Shown: positions 50,802 to 60,503, counted from the first letter of the stretch. The stretch is 64,000 nt of DNA from Viridibacterium curvum (GCF_039544165.1 NZ_BAABLD010000002.1:310001-374000); one strand, 5' to 3'. The notes: generated by a model not told the origin, from the sequence alone. Numbers and translations are program-made.

Positions 50802-52886
50802 ATGAGTCTGCTCAGTATCAGTCTTACTGCCTTGAGTGCCGCCCAGGCAGGGCTGACTACGACCGGGCACAACATCTCGAATGCCAACGTCGATGGCTAC
50901 AGTCGCCAACGCGTGGCGCAGTCGGCGATGGATCCGTTGTTCTCGGGCTCGGGCTTTTACGGCCAAGGCACGCGCATCGATACGATCCAGCGCGTCTACA
51001 GCGGCTTCCTGCAAAGCCAGGTGCTGGCTGCAAGTTCGGCACGTACCGAGTTTGACACCTACGCCACCGAGATCAAGCAGATCGACAACCTGCTGGCTAA
51101 CGAAAGCGCCGGTCTGTCGCCCGCGATTCAGGGCTTCTTCAAGGGCATTCAGGAGCTGTCGACCAATCCCTCCAGCATTCCGTCGCGCCAGGCTTTGATG
51201 TCGGCCGCCTCGACGCTGGTTGAGCGATTCCACGCACTGGATCAGCGTCTGGGTGAGATCCGCACCGGGGTGGAGTCCCAGATGGCCGAATCGGCCACGA
51301 CCATCAATGCGTTGGCCAAGCAGGTTGCTGATCTCAACCAGCGTATCCGCGAGACTGAAGTAGCTGGCGCAGAAGTCGCAGCGAACGATCTGCACGACCT
51401 GCGCGACCGCCTGATAAAGCAGATCAACGACGAAGTCCGCGTGACGTCGACGACCCAGTCCGACGGTTCGATCAACCTGTACTTCGGCAACGGACAGCCG
51501 CTTGTGGTGGGCAAGGACGCGACGGCCCTGTCCGTCGGGCCGTCGCCCAACAACCCCGAAGATCAGGCCGTCTATATGACTCTGGGTGGCGTGAACATCC
51601 GCGTGCCTGACAGCCTCATCAATGGTGGGCGCATGGGCGGGCTATTGCGCTTTCGTGACGAGGCCCTGCTGCAAGCCGAGACGGCGCTGGGGCGCCTTGC
51701 CGTGGGCATCAGCAAGAACGTCAATGACATTCACGCCCAGGGGGTCGATCTCGATGGCCAGCTCGGTGGGCGCTTCTTTTCGAATCTCACGCCGGTGATC
51801 AAGCAGTCGGGCGGCACGGGTACGGCAACAGTGTCGGGGACGTACTACACCGCCACGTCGCGTGGGATCGAGGACCTGAAGGCTGAGGACTACACGCTGA
51901 CTTATGCCACGGCGACGGGCTACACGATGCGCAGACAGTCTGACAACACCATCGTCTATCAAGGTGCTACGCCCCCCGATGGCACGACGACTGATGCGAC
52001 CGACACCGACAAGACTTTGCGTTACGGCTTCTCGCTGAGCATCACTGGCACGCCGGTGGACGGTGACCGCTGGGTGGTCAAACCCACGCGCGATGCAGCG
52101 GCGGAGATTTCGCTGGCGATTCAGGATGTGCGAAAGATTGCGGCAGGTCTGCCGTTTGCGATGGCGGCCGAGACGGGCAACAGCGGCACGGCCAAGATCG
52201 GTGGCGGCACCATCGTGGCGACCGTGGGCGCATCGAGCGGTGCAGGTACAGGCATCGACACTGTCGGCGCGGACGGCATTCCGGACTTCAACGCGATTAC
52301 GCTGACCTTCAATTCGGCGACCAACACCTTTTCCGCAGTTGACTCCACCGGTACGGCAATCACCCTGCGTGTGCGCAGTGGAGCCAGTACGAGTGACCCC
52401 AAGGATGCCGGCTTCCCCGGCGGCACAACGGCGGCAGACAACACTTACAACCCGGCATTGGACGGTGCAGGCAAGACTTTCGAGTTCGGCTCGCCAGCCA
52501 TCTCTTTCACGATCACCGGAACACCGGGCAACGGTGACAGTTTCCGCATCACCGCCAACAGCACGGGCATCTCGGACAATCGCAATGCGCTGGCGCTGGC
52601 TGGCTTGCAGAACGTGAAGACCATGCTGAGTGGTGGTGCCAGTTACGAATATGCCTACTCGCAGCTGGTCAGCGATGTGGGCACCAAGTCGCGCGATGCC
52701 GAGATTGGCGTCGATGCGCAGACGGCGTTGCTGGAGCAGGCCCAGGCCGCGCAACAAAGCCTGTCGGGGGTGAATCTGGATGAAGAGGCCGCCAACCTCT
52801 TGCGCTATCAGCAGGCCTATCAGGCTGCCGCACGCGCGATGAACATCGCCAGCAAGCTCTTTGATGAGATCCTTAACCTGGCTTGA
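50802..52886 (+). CDS. flgK: Flagellar hook-associated protein 1, FlgK
   Basis: Joins the hook to the filament, with FlgL. The 694-residue protein begins MSLLSISLTALSAAQAGLTT, then TGHNISNANVDGYSRQRVAQ, the classic FlgK N terminus. The C-terminal helix is GVNLDEEAANLLRYQQAYQA followed by ARAMNIASKLFDEILNL. The central part is a variable region of about 450 residues rich in Gly, Thr and Ala, longer than in E. coli (547 residues total). TTGGAG precedes ATG 50802. flgL follows directly. The rest of the flg operon (flgB-flgJ) is not in the window. Confidence 0.96.
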   Translation: MSLLSISLTALSAAQAGLTTTGHNISNANVDGYSRQRVAQSAMDPLFSGSGFYGQGTRIDTIQRVYSGFLQSQVLAASSARTEFDTYATEIKQIDNLLANESAGLSPAIQGFFKGIQELSTNPSSIPSRQALMSAASTLVERFHALDQRLGEIRTGVESQMAESATTINALAKQVADLNQRIRETEVAGAEVAANDLHDLRDRLIKQINDEVRVTSTTQSDGSINLYFGNGQPLVVGKDATALSVGPSPNNPEDQAVYMTLGGVNIRVPDSLINGGRMGGLLRFRDEALLQAETALGRLAVGISKNVNDIHAQGVDLDGQLGGRFFSNLTPVIKQSGGTGTATVSGTYYTATSRGIEDLKAEDYTLTYATATGYTMRRQSDNTIVYQGATPPDGTTTDATDTDKTLRYGFSLSITGTPVDGDRWVVKPTRDAAAEISLAIQDVRKIAAGLPFAMAAETGNSGTAKIGGGTIVATVGASSGAGTGIDTVGADGIPDFNAITLTFNSATNTFSAVDSTGTAITLRVRSGASTSDPKDAGFPGGTTAADNTYNPALDGAGKTFEFGSPAISFTITGTPGNGDSFRITANSTGISDNRNALALAGLQNVKTMLSGGASYEYAYSQLVSDVGTKSRDAEIGVDAQTALLEQAQAAQQSLSGVNLDEEAANLLRYQQAYQAAARAMNIASKLFDEILNLA

Positions 52887-52894
52887 GGTTGATC

Positions 52895-54115
52895 ATGCGC
52901 ATCAGTACATCCCAGATCTATGACATCAACGTTTCCAACATCAACAAGCAGCAGCTCGATGTCGTGCAGTTGCAGCGCCAGCTCTCGACAGGCAAGCGGG
53001 TGGTCAACCCCAGCGATGACCCTGTTGCCGCAGCGCGCGCGCTGGAGGTGTCGCAGGCTTCCGCACAGACGGCCATGCATCTGGATGCGCAGGGTTCGGC
53101 CAACGACCTGTTGTCCATGCTGGACAGCAAACTGGCCTCGCTGAGCGAGTTGTTCACCTATGTGCGCGAACGGGCAATTCAGGGCGGCACGTCCACGATC
53201 AATCAGGACGACCGAAACGCCATCGCAGCGGATATGGAGGCACAGTTCAACAACCTGCTGTCGATTGCGAATACGACGGACGCCAATGGCGAGTACCTGT
53301 TCTCCGGCTTCAAGGGGGACGTGCAGGCTTTTACCGGCGACCTCTCCGGTGTGACCTACCAGGGCGACCAGGGGCAACGCAGTGTGCGCGTCTCGAACTC
53401 GCGCAACATCCCCGTCAGCCTCAATGGCGAGGAGGTGCTGATGCGGATCCAGACCACCGGCAGCAGCTTCAACCCGCAGGCATCGCTGGGTAACAGCGGT
53501 ACGGCTACGATTGCCAGCAACGGAGTTGTCGGTACTTATGCCGGCGGTCAGTACGGCATCCGCTTCACATCGGCAACGACGTACAACATCTATGACCGTG
53601 CGGCAGATCCAGCCATGACCGGGACACCCATGGTGGCCGGTGCTGCATATACGGCGGGCAGCGCGATCAACCTGCCACCGGCTCCGGCCGCTGCCGAAAT
53701 CCAGATCACCATCAACGGGACGCCCGCAACCGGCGACAGCTTCCTCATGAACCCGGGGAGCGGGACCACGGATGCGTTCTCCATCCTGTCCGACTTCATC
53801 AGCAATCTGCGTACGGGTGGCACCGGGCCGGCGTACTTCGCGTCCATCCAGGACACCATGTCGCTGGCCGACAATGCGATGGAGAACCTGCTGCGTCTGC
53901 GCGCGCAGGTCGGCTCCGAACAGATCGAGCTCGATTCGCTGGGCAATGTCGCGCAGGATCTGCAGGTGCAATACGCCGACCGCACCGACCGTCTGGTCGG
54001 ACTGGACTATGCCAGCGCGATTTCGGACTTCCAGCTGCAGCAGACCTATCTCGAAGCGTCGCGCACGACCTTCGTCAAGAGTACCAACATGAACCTGTTC
54101 AGCTTCCTGACCTGA
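52895..54115 (+). CDS. flgL: Flagellar hook-associated protein 3, FlgL
   Basis: Second hook-filament junction protein, a flagellin homologue of 406 residues. The N terminus MRISTSQIYDINVSNINKQQ, then LSTGKRVVNPSDDPVAAARA, and the C-terminal VQYADRTDRLVGLDYASAIS with TYLEASRTTFVKSTNMNLFSFL are diagnostic. ATG 52895 has GAGG 8 bases before it; a TTG start at 52883 is in frame but less likely. The gene starts 8 bp after flgK, so they are co-expressed. Its start is preceded by a good ribosome-binding site within the spacer. Confidence 0.95.
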   Translation: MRISTSQIYDINVSNINKQQLDVVQLQRQLSTGKRVVNPSDDPVAAARALEVSQASAQTAMHLDAQGSANDLLSMLDSKLASLSELFTYVRERAIQGGTSTINQDDRNAIAADMEAQFNNLLSIANTTDANGEYLFSGFKGDVQAFTGDLSGVTYQGDQGQRSVRVSNSRNIPVSLNGEEVLMRIQTTGSSFNPQASLGNSGTATIASNGVVGTYAGGQYGIRFTSATTYNIYDRAADPAMTGTPMVAGAAYTAGSAINLPPAPAAAEIQITINGTPATGDSFLMNPGSGTTDAFSILSDFISNLRTGGTGPAYFASIQDTMSLADNAMENLLRLRAQVGSEQIELDSLGNVAQDLQVQYADRTDRLVGLDYASAISDFQLQQTYLEASRTTFVKSTNMNLFSFLT

Positions 54116-54125
54116 GGGCGCGATC

Positions 54126-54599
54126 ATGAAGAAACTGCTCTGCCTGATGTTCATGGTGTCCCTCGCAGGCTGCAATTCGCTGGGTCTGGACAAGATCGGT
54201 TTCAGCAAGGCCGAGAAGGGCACCCTCCTGCCCGGCGGCGCGTTCAAGCTCTCGCCGCGCTACGCCGTGGCCTACATGGACATCATCATGGTCGCCGGCC
54301 TCGTCGGCCTGATGTACCAGGTTGTCGATCCGCAGGCGCCAGCCTGGGAGATCCTGGAGACACGTCTGCCAGACCGCCGCGTGATCTACAGCTTGCGGAT
54401 GCAGCGTGTGCACAACGGTGGCGAAGGGGAGGCCCGCATGGTGCTGCAGCGACGCGCGACCGAACTGGCCCGCGAATCCGGCATGGCTGGCTACGAGATC
54501 ATCAGTTACACCGAGTCGATGGACTCACGGCTGTTCCTGCCGCATCGACTGGCCGACGCCGAGGTGCGGATGATTGCGCCGCCTGTAGCGAAGCTGTAA
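54126..54599 (+). CDS. Small lipoprotein of unknown function, downstream of flgL
   Basis: Protein of 157 residues with a signal peptide and lipobox LAGC (MKKLLCLMFMVSLAGCNSLG). A hydrophobic stretch near residues 53-67 (DIIMVAGLVGLMYQVV) follows. The rest is mixed, with VLQRRATELARESGMAGYEI resembling a helix in periplasmic domains. I do not recognise the family. It starts 10 bp after flgL and is very probably in the same operon, so a flagellar-envelope or secretion role is conceivable but unproven. Confidence 0.72.
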   Translation: MKKLLCLMFMVSLAGCNSLGLDKIGFSKAEKGTLLPGGAFKLSPRYAVAYMDIIMVAGLVGLMYQVVDPQAPAWEILETRLPDRRVIYSLRMQRVHNGGEGEARMVLQRRATELARESGMAGYEIISYTESMDSRLFLPHRLADAEVRMIAPPVAKL

Positions 54600-54669
54600 C
54601 ACTCCCTGCGGGCTGTGATCACCTGAGTGCCGTGAACGCAGGGATGGCGCAGCTGGCATGGTGCGCTGC

Positions 54670-54714
54670 GTGACAAACGTCACCCGTTCCGGAGTTTGTG
54701 TCTTGCAAGACACA
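54670..54714. promoter_or_regulatory. Two dyads in front of a small unknown gene
   Basis: GTGAC-AAAC-GTCAC (54670-54683) and the perfect 18-bp palindrome TGTGTCTTGCAAGACACA (54697-54714) lie 70-115 bp before ATG 54784. Their spacing and perfection suggest operator sites for a dimeric regulator. The identity of that regulator is unknown. Confidence 0.5.
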
Positions 54715-54783
54715 GTTCTGTGCGCTGAAATGCACGCATCACATGATTCATTGCAGTCCCCGCATATCCAAAGGGAGTCCAGC

Positions 54784-54996
54784 ATGTTCGAACGTCGTCA
54801 GCGCGCCATCTCTGCCATGCACTTCAATCAGGTCACCCGTAATCTGGGTGCGAACGAGGCCCTGCCTGCGCTGCCCGGTCTGGCGGCCCAATTGATGGCC
54901 TTCCAGAGTGATGTGGCACGCAATAGCCGTGTGCAGATGGACGTCAGCGACGAGCTGGATCTTTCGGCTGACCAGGACGAGCTCGGCGGCGACTGA
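54784..54996 (+). CDS. Small hypothetical protein (70 residues)
   Basis: Begins MFERRQRAISAMHFNQVTRN and ends in an acidic tail DLSADQDELGGD. AAGGGAG lies 6 bases before ATG 54784, a good ribosome-binding site. Two palindromes lie upstream, so it may be independently regulated. No family recognised. The size and position after flgK-flgL allow a motility link, but nothing in the sequence proves it. Confidence 0.6.
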   Translation: MFERRQRAISAMHFNQVTRNLGANEALPALPGLAAQLMAFQSDVARNSRVQMDVSDELDLSADQDELGGD

Positions 54997-55120
54997 TCGC
55001 GACACTTGTCTCGCGGGAGGCTGCTCCGCGAAACAAGCACCCAGGGCGCAATCCGGCGTGTCGCGGCTGTGAGCACGCGCGCCTCCCTGATCCAGACTGT
55101 GCGCCAAAGCGCATCCGGAC

Positions 55121-55156
55121 TCGAAAGGCGGGCTGAAATCCGTTAAAATTCAGCCC
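55121..55156 (+). promoter_or_regulatory. Possible promoter/operator in front of purL
   Basis: GGGCTGAA (55130-55137) and TTCAGCCC (55149-55156) form an inverted repeat around TAAAAT (55144-55149), a possible -10 box. The -35 match (TCGAAA at 55121) is poor. The dyad overlapping the -10 could be a repressor site. It does not match the E. coli PurR box in an obvious way. Confidence 0.35.
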
Positions 55157-55211
55157 TTTCCGGCGGTGGGCCTGTCTGCCTCCGTCCAGCCTCTCCAAGA
55201 GTCCATCTCCA

Positions 55212-58200
55212 ATGTCCGACATCCTCAAGCTTCGTGGCGCGCCGGCCTTTTCGGCTTCGCGCCTTTCCCGCTTTTCCGAATCCCTGAAGTCTGCCGCCAG
55301 CAAGGTGCGTGGCGTCGTTGCCGAACACTGGTATTTCGTTGAGATCAGCGCCGCGCTGACGGCTCGGGAGCAGGAGCGCCTGGTCGACCTGCTGGATGCG
55401 CGCCCGGCCAGCGCCGCGTTGCCAGCCGGTGTGGGGCTGCTGGTGACGCCTCGCCTGGGCACCATTTCGCCCTGGTCGTCGAAGGCTACCGACATTGCCC
55501 GCAACTGCGGTTTCGACAAGGTGGTGCGCGTCGAGCGCGGCACACTGTTTACGCTGGACATCAAGTCGCTCGACGAAGCCACGCGAGACGCGGTGCTGCC
55601 GCTGCTGCATGACCGCATGACTGAATCGGTGCTGCCCACCGTTGAGGCCGCTGCCGAACTGTTTGCCCATTACGCGCCGCAGCCGCTGACTTCCGTCGAT
55701 GTGATCAGCGGTGGTCGTGCCGCACTGGTCAAGGCCAACGCCGAACTCGGCCTGGCCCTGTCGGATGACGAGATCGATTACCTCGTCGAAAACTTCGTGC
55801 GCGTCGGCCGCAACCCGACCGATGTGGAACTCATGATGTTCGCCCAGGCGAACTCCGAGCACTGCCGTCACAAGATCTTCAACGCCGACTGGATCATCGA
55901 CGGCCGCGCCGAAGCGAAGAGCCTGTTTGGCATGATCAAGGACACGCACAAAGCCACGCCGCAAGGCACCGTCGTGGCGTACTCCGACAATGCAGCCATC
56001 ATCAACGGCTTCGAGGTGGATCGCTTCTACCCCGAGGCCGATGGCAAATGGAGCTTCAAGCGCGAAGAGACGCACCTGCTGGCCAAGGTGGAAACGCATA
56101 ACCACCCGACGGCAATCTCGCCGTTTCCCGGCGCCTCGACCGGCGCGGGCGGCGAGATTCGTGACGAAGGCGCGACGGGTCGGGGCTCGCGTCCGAAAGC
56201 CGGCCTCGCAGGCTTCTCGGTCTCCAACCTGAACATCCCCGGCGCTGTGCAGCCCTGGGAGAAGCACTCAGGTGGGTTCTATGGCAAGCCGGAACGCATC
56301 GCCTCGGCGCTGGACATCATGATCGACGGCCCGCTGGGTGCAGCGGCCTTCAACAACGAGTTCGGTCGTCCCAACCTCGCTGGCTACTTCCGCACCTTCG
56401 AGCAGGAAGTGCAAGGCGAAGTGCGCGGCTACCACAAGCCCATCATGATCGCGGGCGGCGTAGGCAACATCCAGGCAAAGCAGTCAGAGAAGGTTATCTT
56501 CAAGCCGGGCACCTTGCTGATCCAGCTGGGTGGCCCCGGCATGCTGATCGGTCTGGGTGGTGGCGCGGCTTCGTCCATGACGACGGGCACCAACACGGCG
56601 GATCTGGACTTCGCCTCCGTGCAGCGCGGCAACCCGGAAATCCAGCGCCGCGCGCAGGAAGTCATCGATGCCTGCTGGCAGCAGGGTGACAAGAATCCCA
56701 TCCTCGCCATCCACGACGTGGGCGCAGGCGGCATCTCGAATGCCTTCCCTGAGCTGGCCGATGTCGCCAAGCTCGGCGCGCATTTCGAGCTGCGCGAAGT
56801 GAAGATCGAAGAGCCCGGCATGAGCCCGCGCGAGATCTGGTCGAACGAGGCGCAGGAGCGTTATGTGTTGGCCATTGCGCCGGAAAGCCTGCCGATGTTC
56901 CAGGCTTTCTGCGAACGCGAGCGCTGCCCGTTTGCCGTGGTGGGTCGTGCCACCGCAGAAGAGCAGCTGGTCGTCTCCGACCGCCACTTCGGCAACAAGC
57001 CCGTCGACATGGAAATGCAAGTGCTGCTCGGCAAGCCGCCGAAGATGACGCGCAACGTCGCAACGCGCCAGATCTTCCTGCCGCCGTTCGATGTGTCGGC
57101 AATGGACGTCAAGGAAGCCGCCTTGCGCGTGCTGCGCATGCCGGCTGTGGCATCGAAATCCTTCCTCATCACCATCGGCGACCGCTCGGTGGGCGGCCTC
57201 ACGGCGCGCGACCAGATGGTTGGCCCCTGGCAGGTGCCGGTGGCTGATGTGGCCGTGACCGCGATGAGCTTCCATGGCTACGCTGGTGAAGCCATGGCCA
57301 TGGGCGAGCGCACACCGCTGGCCTGTGTGAGCCCGGCTGCGTCGGGTCGCATGGCCGTGGGCGAAGCCATCACCAACCTGATGGCGGCTGATGTGGCTGA
57401 CCTGCAGCAGGTGAAACTGTCTGCCAACTGGATGGCGGCCTGCGGCCACCGTGGCGAAGACGCGAAGCTCTTCGAGACCGTCAAGGCAGTGTCCGACTTC
57501 TGTATCGGTGCGCAGCTCGCAGTGCCGGTCGGCAAGGATTCCTTGTCGATGAAAACGGCGTGGAAAGAGGGTGAGGAGGACAAGTCGGTCATCTCGCCGC
57601 TGTCGATGGTTGCCACGGCCTTTGCGCCTGTTGCCGACGTGCGCAAGACGCTGACGCCGCAACTGAAGATCGAAGAGGGCGTCGAGACCGAACTGGTGCT
57701 GATCGACCTTGGCTTCCAGAAGCATCGCCTCGGCGGCTCGGTGCTGGCTCAGGCTTACAACTCGGTGGCCGAACATGCGCCCGATATCGATGCCACGACG
57801 CTGAAGAACTTCGTGACGGGCCTCAACGCGCTCAAGCGCGATAGCCTGGTGCTGGCCTACCACGACCGCTCTGACGGCGGCCTGTTCGCCACGCTGGCCG
57901 AGATGGCCTTTGCATCGCGTACCGGTATTTCGGTCGAGCTGGACTCCGTCGCCTACGACGACATGACCAGCGACGTCGACGGCAGCGAGAAGCGCCCCGA
58001 TCTGCTCAAGGGCCGCTTTAACGACCGCGTATTCGGCGCGCTGTTCGCCGAGGAGCTGGGCGCCGTGATCCAGATCCGCCGCGCCGATCGCGAAAAGGTG
58101 CAGCAAGTGCTGCGCGAGGCAGGCCTCGGCGCCGCCACGCACTTCATCGGCTTCCCCAACGACCGCAACGCACTGCGCATTCGCCGCAACGCCAAGACCG

Positions 58201-59159
58201 TGTTCGAAGGCGACGTGAATGAGCTGCTGCAGGTGTGGAGCGAAGTGAGTCACCACATTGCTGGCTTGCGTGACGACGCCGAGTCGGTGAAGCAGGAATT
58301 TGCTGCGCTGGCCGACAAGACCGATCCGGGTTTCTCGGTGTCGCTGAGCTTTGATGCGGCTGAAGACATCGCTGCTCCGTTGATCGCTTCTGGCAAGCGC
58401 CCCAAGGTGGTCATCCTGCGCGAGCAGGGTGTGAACTCGCAGAACGAGATGGCGTCCGCTTTTGAAGCAGCAGGCTTTGATGCCTATGACGTGCACATGT
58501 CCGATCTGATGTCGGGCCGCGTGAAGCTCGATGATTTCGTGGGCCTCGCAGCCTGTGGTGGCTTTTCCTACGGCGACGTCCTTGGCGCGGGGCAGGGTTG
58601 GGCCAAATCCATCCTGTTCAACGACAAGCTGCGCGAACAGTTCGCGACTTTCTTCGCGCGCAAAGACACCTTCGCGCTGGGCGTCTGCAACGGTTGCCAG
58701 ATGATGAGCAATCTGGCCGAGATCATCCCCGGCGCTGAAGCCTGGCCGCGCTTCCACCGCAACAGGAGCGAGCAGTTCGAAGCACGTGTGGCAATGGTCG
58801 AAGTGCTGCCATCGCCGTCGATCTTCCTGCAAGGCATGGCCGGCAGCCGCATGCCCATCGTGGTGAGCCACGGCGAGGGCAGGGCCGTCTTCCAGAGCGA
58901 TGCGGCGCGCAGCGCTGCGCTGGTGTCGGCACGCTTCATCGACAACAAGGGCGCCGTCGCGACAAGCTATCCGGCCAACCCCAACGGCTCGCCCGATGGC
59001 ATCACCGCACTGACCACGCCAGATGGCCGCTTCACCATCATGATGCCGCACCCCGAGCGTTGCCGTCGCACGATACAGATGAGCTGGGCGCCGGAATTCC
59101 TCGGCGAGGATTCGCCCTGGATGCGCATGTTCCGCAATGCTCGCAAGTGGGTTGGGTGA
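55212..59159 (+). CDS. purL: Phosphoribosylformylglycinamidine synthase
   Basis: Large single-chain FGAM synthase of purine synthesis, 1315 residues, full length. It has an N-terminal domain, a linker (LVENFVRVGRNPTDVELMMF), two FGAM synthase halves (for example AKVETHNHPTAISPFPGAST and GTLLIQLGGPGMLIGLGGGA) and a C-terminal class I glutaminase domain. There the nucleophile Cys is in GVCNGCQMMSNL and the catalytic His and Glu are in MPHPERCRRT. Homologues in beta- and gammaproteobacteria share this single-chain form. It is followed by a strong terminator. Confidence 0.98.
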   Translation: MSDILKLRGAPAFSASRLSRFSESLKSAASKVRGVVAEHWYFVEISAALTAREQERLVDLLDARPASAALPAGVGLLVTPRLGTISPWSSKATDIARNCGFDKVVRVERGTLFTLDIKSLDEATRDAVLPLLHDRMTESVLPTVEAAAELFAHYAPQPLTSVDVISGGRAALVKANAELGLALSDDEIDYLVENFVRVGRNPTDVELMMFAQANSEHCRHKIFNADWIIDGRAEAKSLFGMIKDTHKATPQGTVVAYSDNAAIINGFEVDRFYPEADGKWSFKREETHLLAKVETHNHPTAISPFPGASTGAGGEIRDEGATGRGSRPKAGLAGFSVSNLNIPGAVQPWEKHSGGFYGKPERIASALDIMIDGPLGAAAFNNEFGRPNLAGYFRTFEQEVQGEVRGYHKPIMIAGGVGNIQAKQSEKVIFKPGTLLIQLGGPGMLIGLGGGAASSMTTGTNTADLDFASVQRGNPEIQRRAQEVIDACWQQGDKNPILAIHDVGAGGISNAFPELADVAKLGAHFELREVKIEEPGMSPREIWSNEAQERYVLAIAPESLPMFQAFCERERCPFAVVGRATAEEQLVVSDRHFGNKPVDMEMQVLLGKPPKMTRNVATRQIFLPPFDVSAMDVKEAALRVLRMPAVASKSFLITIGDRSVGGLTARDQMVGPWQVPVADVAVTAMSFHGYAGEAMAMGERTPLACVSPAASGRMAVGEAITNLMAADVADLQQVKLSANWMAACGHRGEDAKLFETVKAVSDFCIGAQLAVPVGKDSLSMKTAWKEGEEDKSVISPLSMVATAFAPVADVRKTLTPQLKIEEGVETELVLIDLGFQKHRLGGSVLAQAYNSVAEHAPDIDATTLKNFVTGLNALKRDSLVLAYHDRSDGGLFATLAEMAFASRTGISVELDSVAYDDMTSDVDGSEKRPDLLKGRFNDRVFGALFAEELGAVIQIRRADREKVQQVLREAGLGAATHFIGFPNDRNALRIRRNAKTVFEGDVNELLQVWSEVSHHIAGLRDDAESVKQEFAALADKTDPGFSVSLSFDAAEDIAAPLIASGKRPKVVILREQGVNSQNEMASAFEAAGFDAYDVHMSDLMSGRVKLDDFVGLAACGGFSYGDVLGAGQGWAKSILFNDKLREQFATFFARKDTFALGVCNGCQMMSNLAEIIPGAEAWPRFHRNRSEQFEARVAMVEVLPSPSIFLQGMAGSRMPIVVSHGEGRAVFQSDAARSAALVSARFIDNKGAVATSYPANPNGSPDGITALTTPDGRFTIMMPHPERCRRTIQMSWAPEFLGEDSPWMRMFRNARKWVG

Positions 59160-59170
59160 GTCATTGATCA

Positions 59171-59211
59171 ACCAACAAAAAGCCCGCCTTGAAGGCGGGC
59201 TTTTTGTTGGT
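59171..59211. terminator. Strong bidirectional terminator after purL
   Basis: An almost 20-bp perfect stem: CCAACAAAAAGCCCGCC pairs with GGCGGGCTTTTTGTTGG around a TTGAA loop. U-rich on both strands. It also ends the convergent lipoprotein gene. Confidence 0.93.
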
Positions 59212-59222
59212 TGGCGTGGCGC

Positions 59223-59753
59223 TTAGCGCTTGCACTCTTCGGTCTTATAGATCGTCACACGCTGCGTCGGATTGCTGAGCATGGTGGGCTCATAACGACA
59301 GTAGCCAGCGCCCACATCGTGTCGAACGGTGAGTTGATAGTCTTCGCCGGCTTTCGGAATGAATGCGAAGCTGCCCTTGCAGGTATAGCGCCAGTCGCCG
59401 ATGGCTTCATAGCTGTCAAATACAACGGTAAGTGGCTTGCCTGCGCGCACGGTTGCCTCGGCCGAGGCCATCCCCGCAGGCCCTGTGCCCGGAATACCCA
59501 GCTTGCGATCAATGTACTTCGGTTTGCCCACAATGAAGTTCTTGCTGGATGTGACAACTCCAGCGCCGGGCGCTGACCAGTCGGTGCAGTTGCGCTCCGG
59601 GATCAACGTCAGGTCGCCGTTGGTGCTGAAGCGAACGCGGGCCGTCTCACCGTCACTCGGCTCTACATAGTCCCGCGATCGGGCGCTCATTTCGGCGCAT
59701 CCGCTCAGGACGGCCACCACAAGAAGACTGATTGCGATGGTTGTTTTACTCAT
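59223..59753 (-). CDS. Hypothetical lipoprotein
   Basis: Protein of 176 residues with a lipoprotein signal (MSKTTIAISLLVVAVLSGCA) and lipobox LSGC. The mature part is probably beta-rich, with RVRFSTNGDLTLIPERNC and VVFDSYEAIGDWRYTCKGSF, and five cysteines outside the lipobox. I do not recognise a family. ATG 59753 has AAGGGAG 9 bases before it; the open frame further upstream lacks signal-peptide character. It sits alone between purL and a MazG-like gene. Confidence 0.75.
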   Translation of the reverse strand: MSKTTIAISLLVVAVLSGCAEMSARSRDYVEPSDGETARVRFSTNGDLTLIPERNCTDWSAPGAGVVTSSKNFIVGKPKYIDRKLGIPGTGPAGMASAEATVRAGKPLTVVFDSYEAIGDWRYTCKGSFAFIPKAGEDYQLTVRHDVGAGYCRYEPTMLSNPTQRVTIYKTEECKR

Positions 59754-59819
59754 TGAAATGCTCCCTTTCGTGTGTAGTCGCCCGGCATTATCTGTGCATC
59801 GTTCCGGGGGGCACATGCC

Positions 59820-60146
59820 CTATCGGGCAGGTGGATACTTGATCGCATTCATTGCGATCTTGTTGCGCACAGCTTGATCAACATCAATCTCGAGCACCAT
59901 GGCAAGACGCATCAGGTAGAGCAGGACGTCTGCAATCTCCTGCCGGACGTGCTCCGCCTCCGGTGTTGTCATCACGGCAGCGGCTTGCTCATCGGTTTTC
60001 CACTGGAATATCTCGGCCAGCTCTCCCACTTCGCCTGTCAGCGCCAGTATCAGGCTGCGCGGAGTGTGGAAACGATGCCAGTCCCGCTCATCGGCAAAGG
60101 TGTGCAGGGCAGCTTCCAGCGCCCGGGTGTCGATCAGTTGGCTCAT
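59820..60146 (-). CDS. MazG-like nucleotide pyrophosphohydrolase
   Basis: Protein of 108 residues of the all-alpha NTP pyrophosphohydrolase superfamily, similar to RS21-C6/DCTPP1-type dCTP pyrophosphatases. The metal-binding E-x-x-E-L-x-E and E-x-x-D motifs are EVGELAEIFQW and RQEIADVLLYLMRLA. It probably cleans the pool of non-canonical nucleotides. The start is ATG 60146 (MSQLIDTRAL). No toxin-antitoxin partner is seen next to it. Confidence 0.9.
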   Translation of the reverse strand: MSQLIDTRALEAALHTFADERDWHRFHTPRSLILALTGEVGELAEIFQWKTDEQAAAVMTTPEAEHVRQEIADVLLYLMRLAMVLEIDVDQAVRNKIAMNAIKYPPAR

Positions 60147-60255
60147 TTGATGGTCAGAAACGGGGTATGTACTCAGGTCTGTTCTGGCTTGCAGGGTTTC
60201 TGCGGGGTCGGCAGATTATGCGCGGCGCATCGTGCGCCTCATTCCGGAGCCAGCC

Positions 60256-60486
60256 ATGAAAAGTTCTATCGTCGCAATCGCTGCAACCTGCTCGGCGCTT
60301 GCCTTCAGCCCCGCGTGGGCGGCCAAGTCATGTGACGAACTGAAGTCCGAGATCGAAGCCAAACTGCAGGGGCACGGCGTCAAATCCTACACGCTGGATG
60401 TTGTGGTCAGCGATGCGTCGGGTGACGGCAAGGTTGTCGGCACCTGCGAGACCGGCAAGAAGAAGATCCTCTACAAGAAGGGCTGA
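60256..60486 (+). CDS. DUF1161 family exported protein
   Basis: Protein of 76 residues with a signal peptide (MKSSIVAIAATCSALAFSPA, then WAAKSCDELKSEI). The Cys in SCDELKSEIEAKL and the Cys in VGTCETGKKKILYKK are conserved in DUF1161 and probably form a disulfide in the periplasm. Function is unknown for the family. ATG 60256 follows CCGGAG by 6 bases. Confidence 0.85.
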   Translation: MKSSIVAIAATCSALAFSPAWAAKSCDELKSEIEAKLQGHGVKSYTLDVVVSDASGDGKVVGTCETGKKKILYKKG

Positions 60487-60503
60487 GACACCGCACCATT
60501 ACA

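Noticed and set aside
56484..59171. Very long minus-strand frame (895 codons) opposite purL
   Set aside because: purL is certain on the plus strand and the antisense frame reflects third-position GC bias. The same holds for the 731-codon frame opposite hrpA and the 592-codon frame opposite ftsK.
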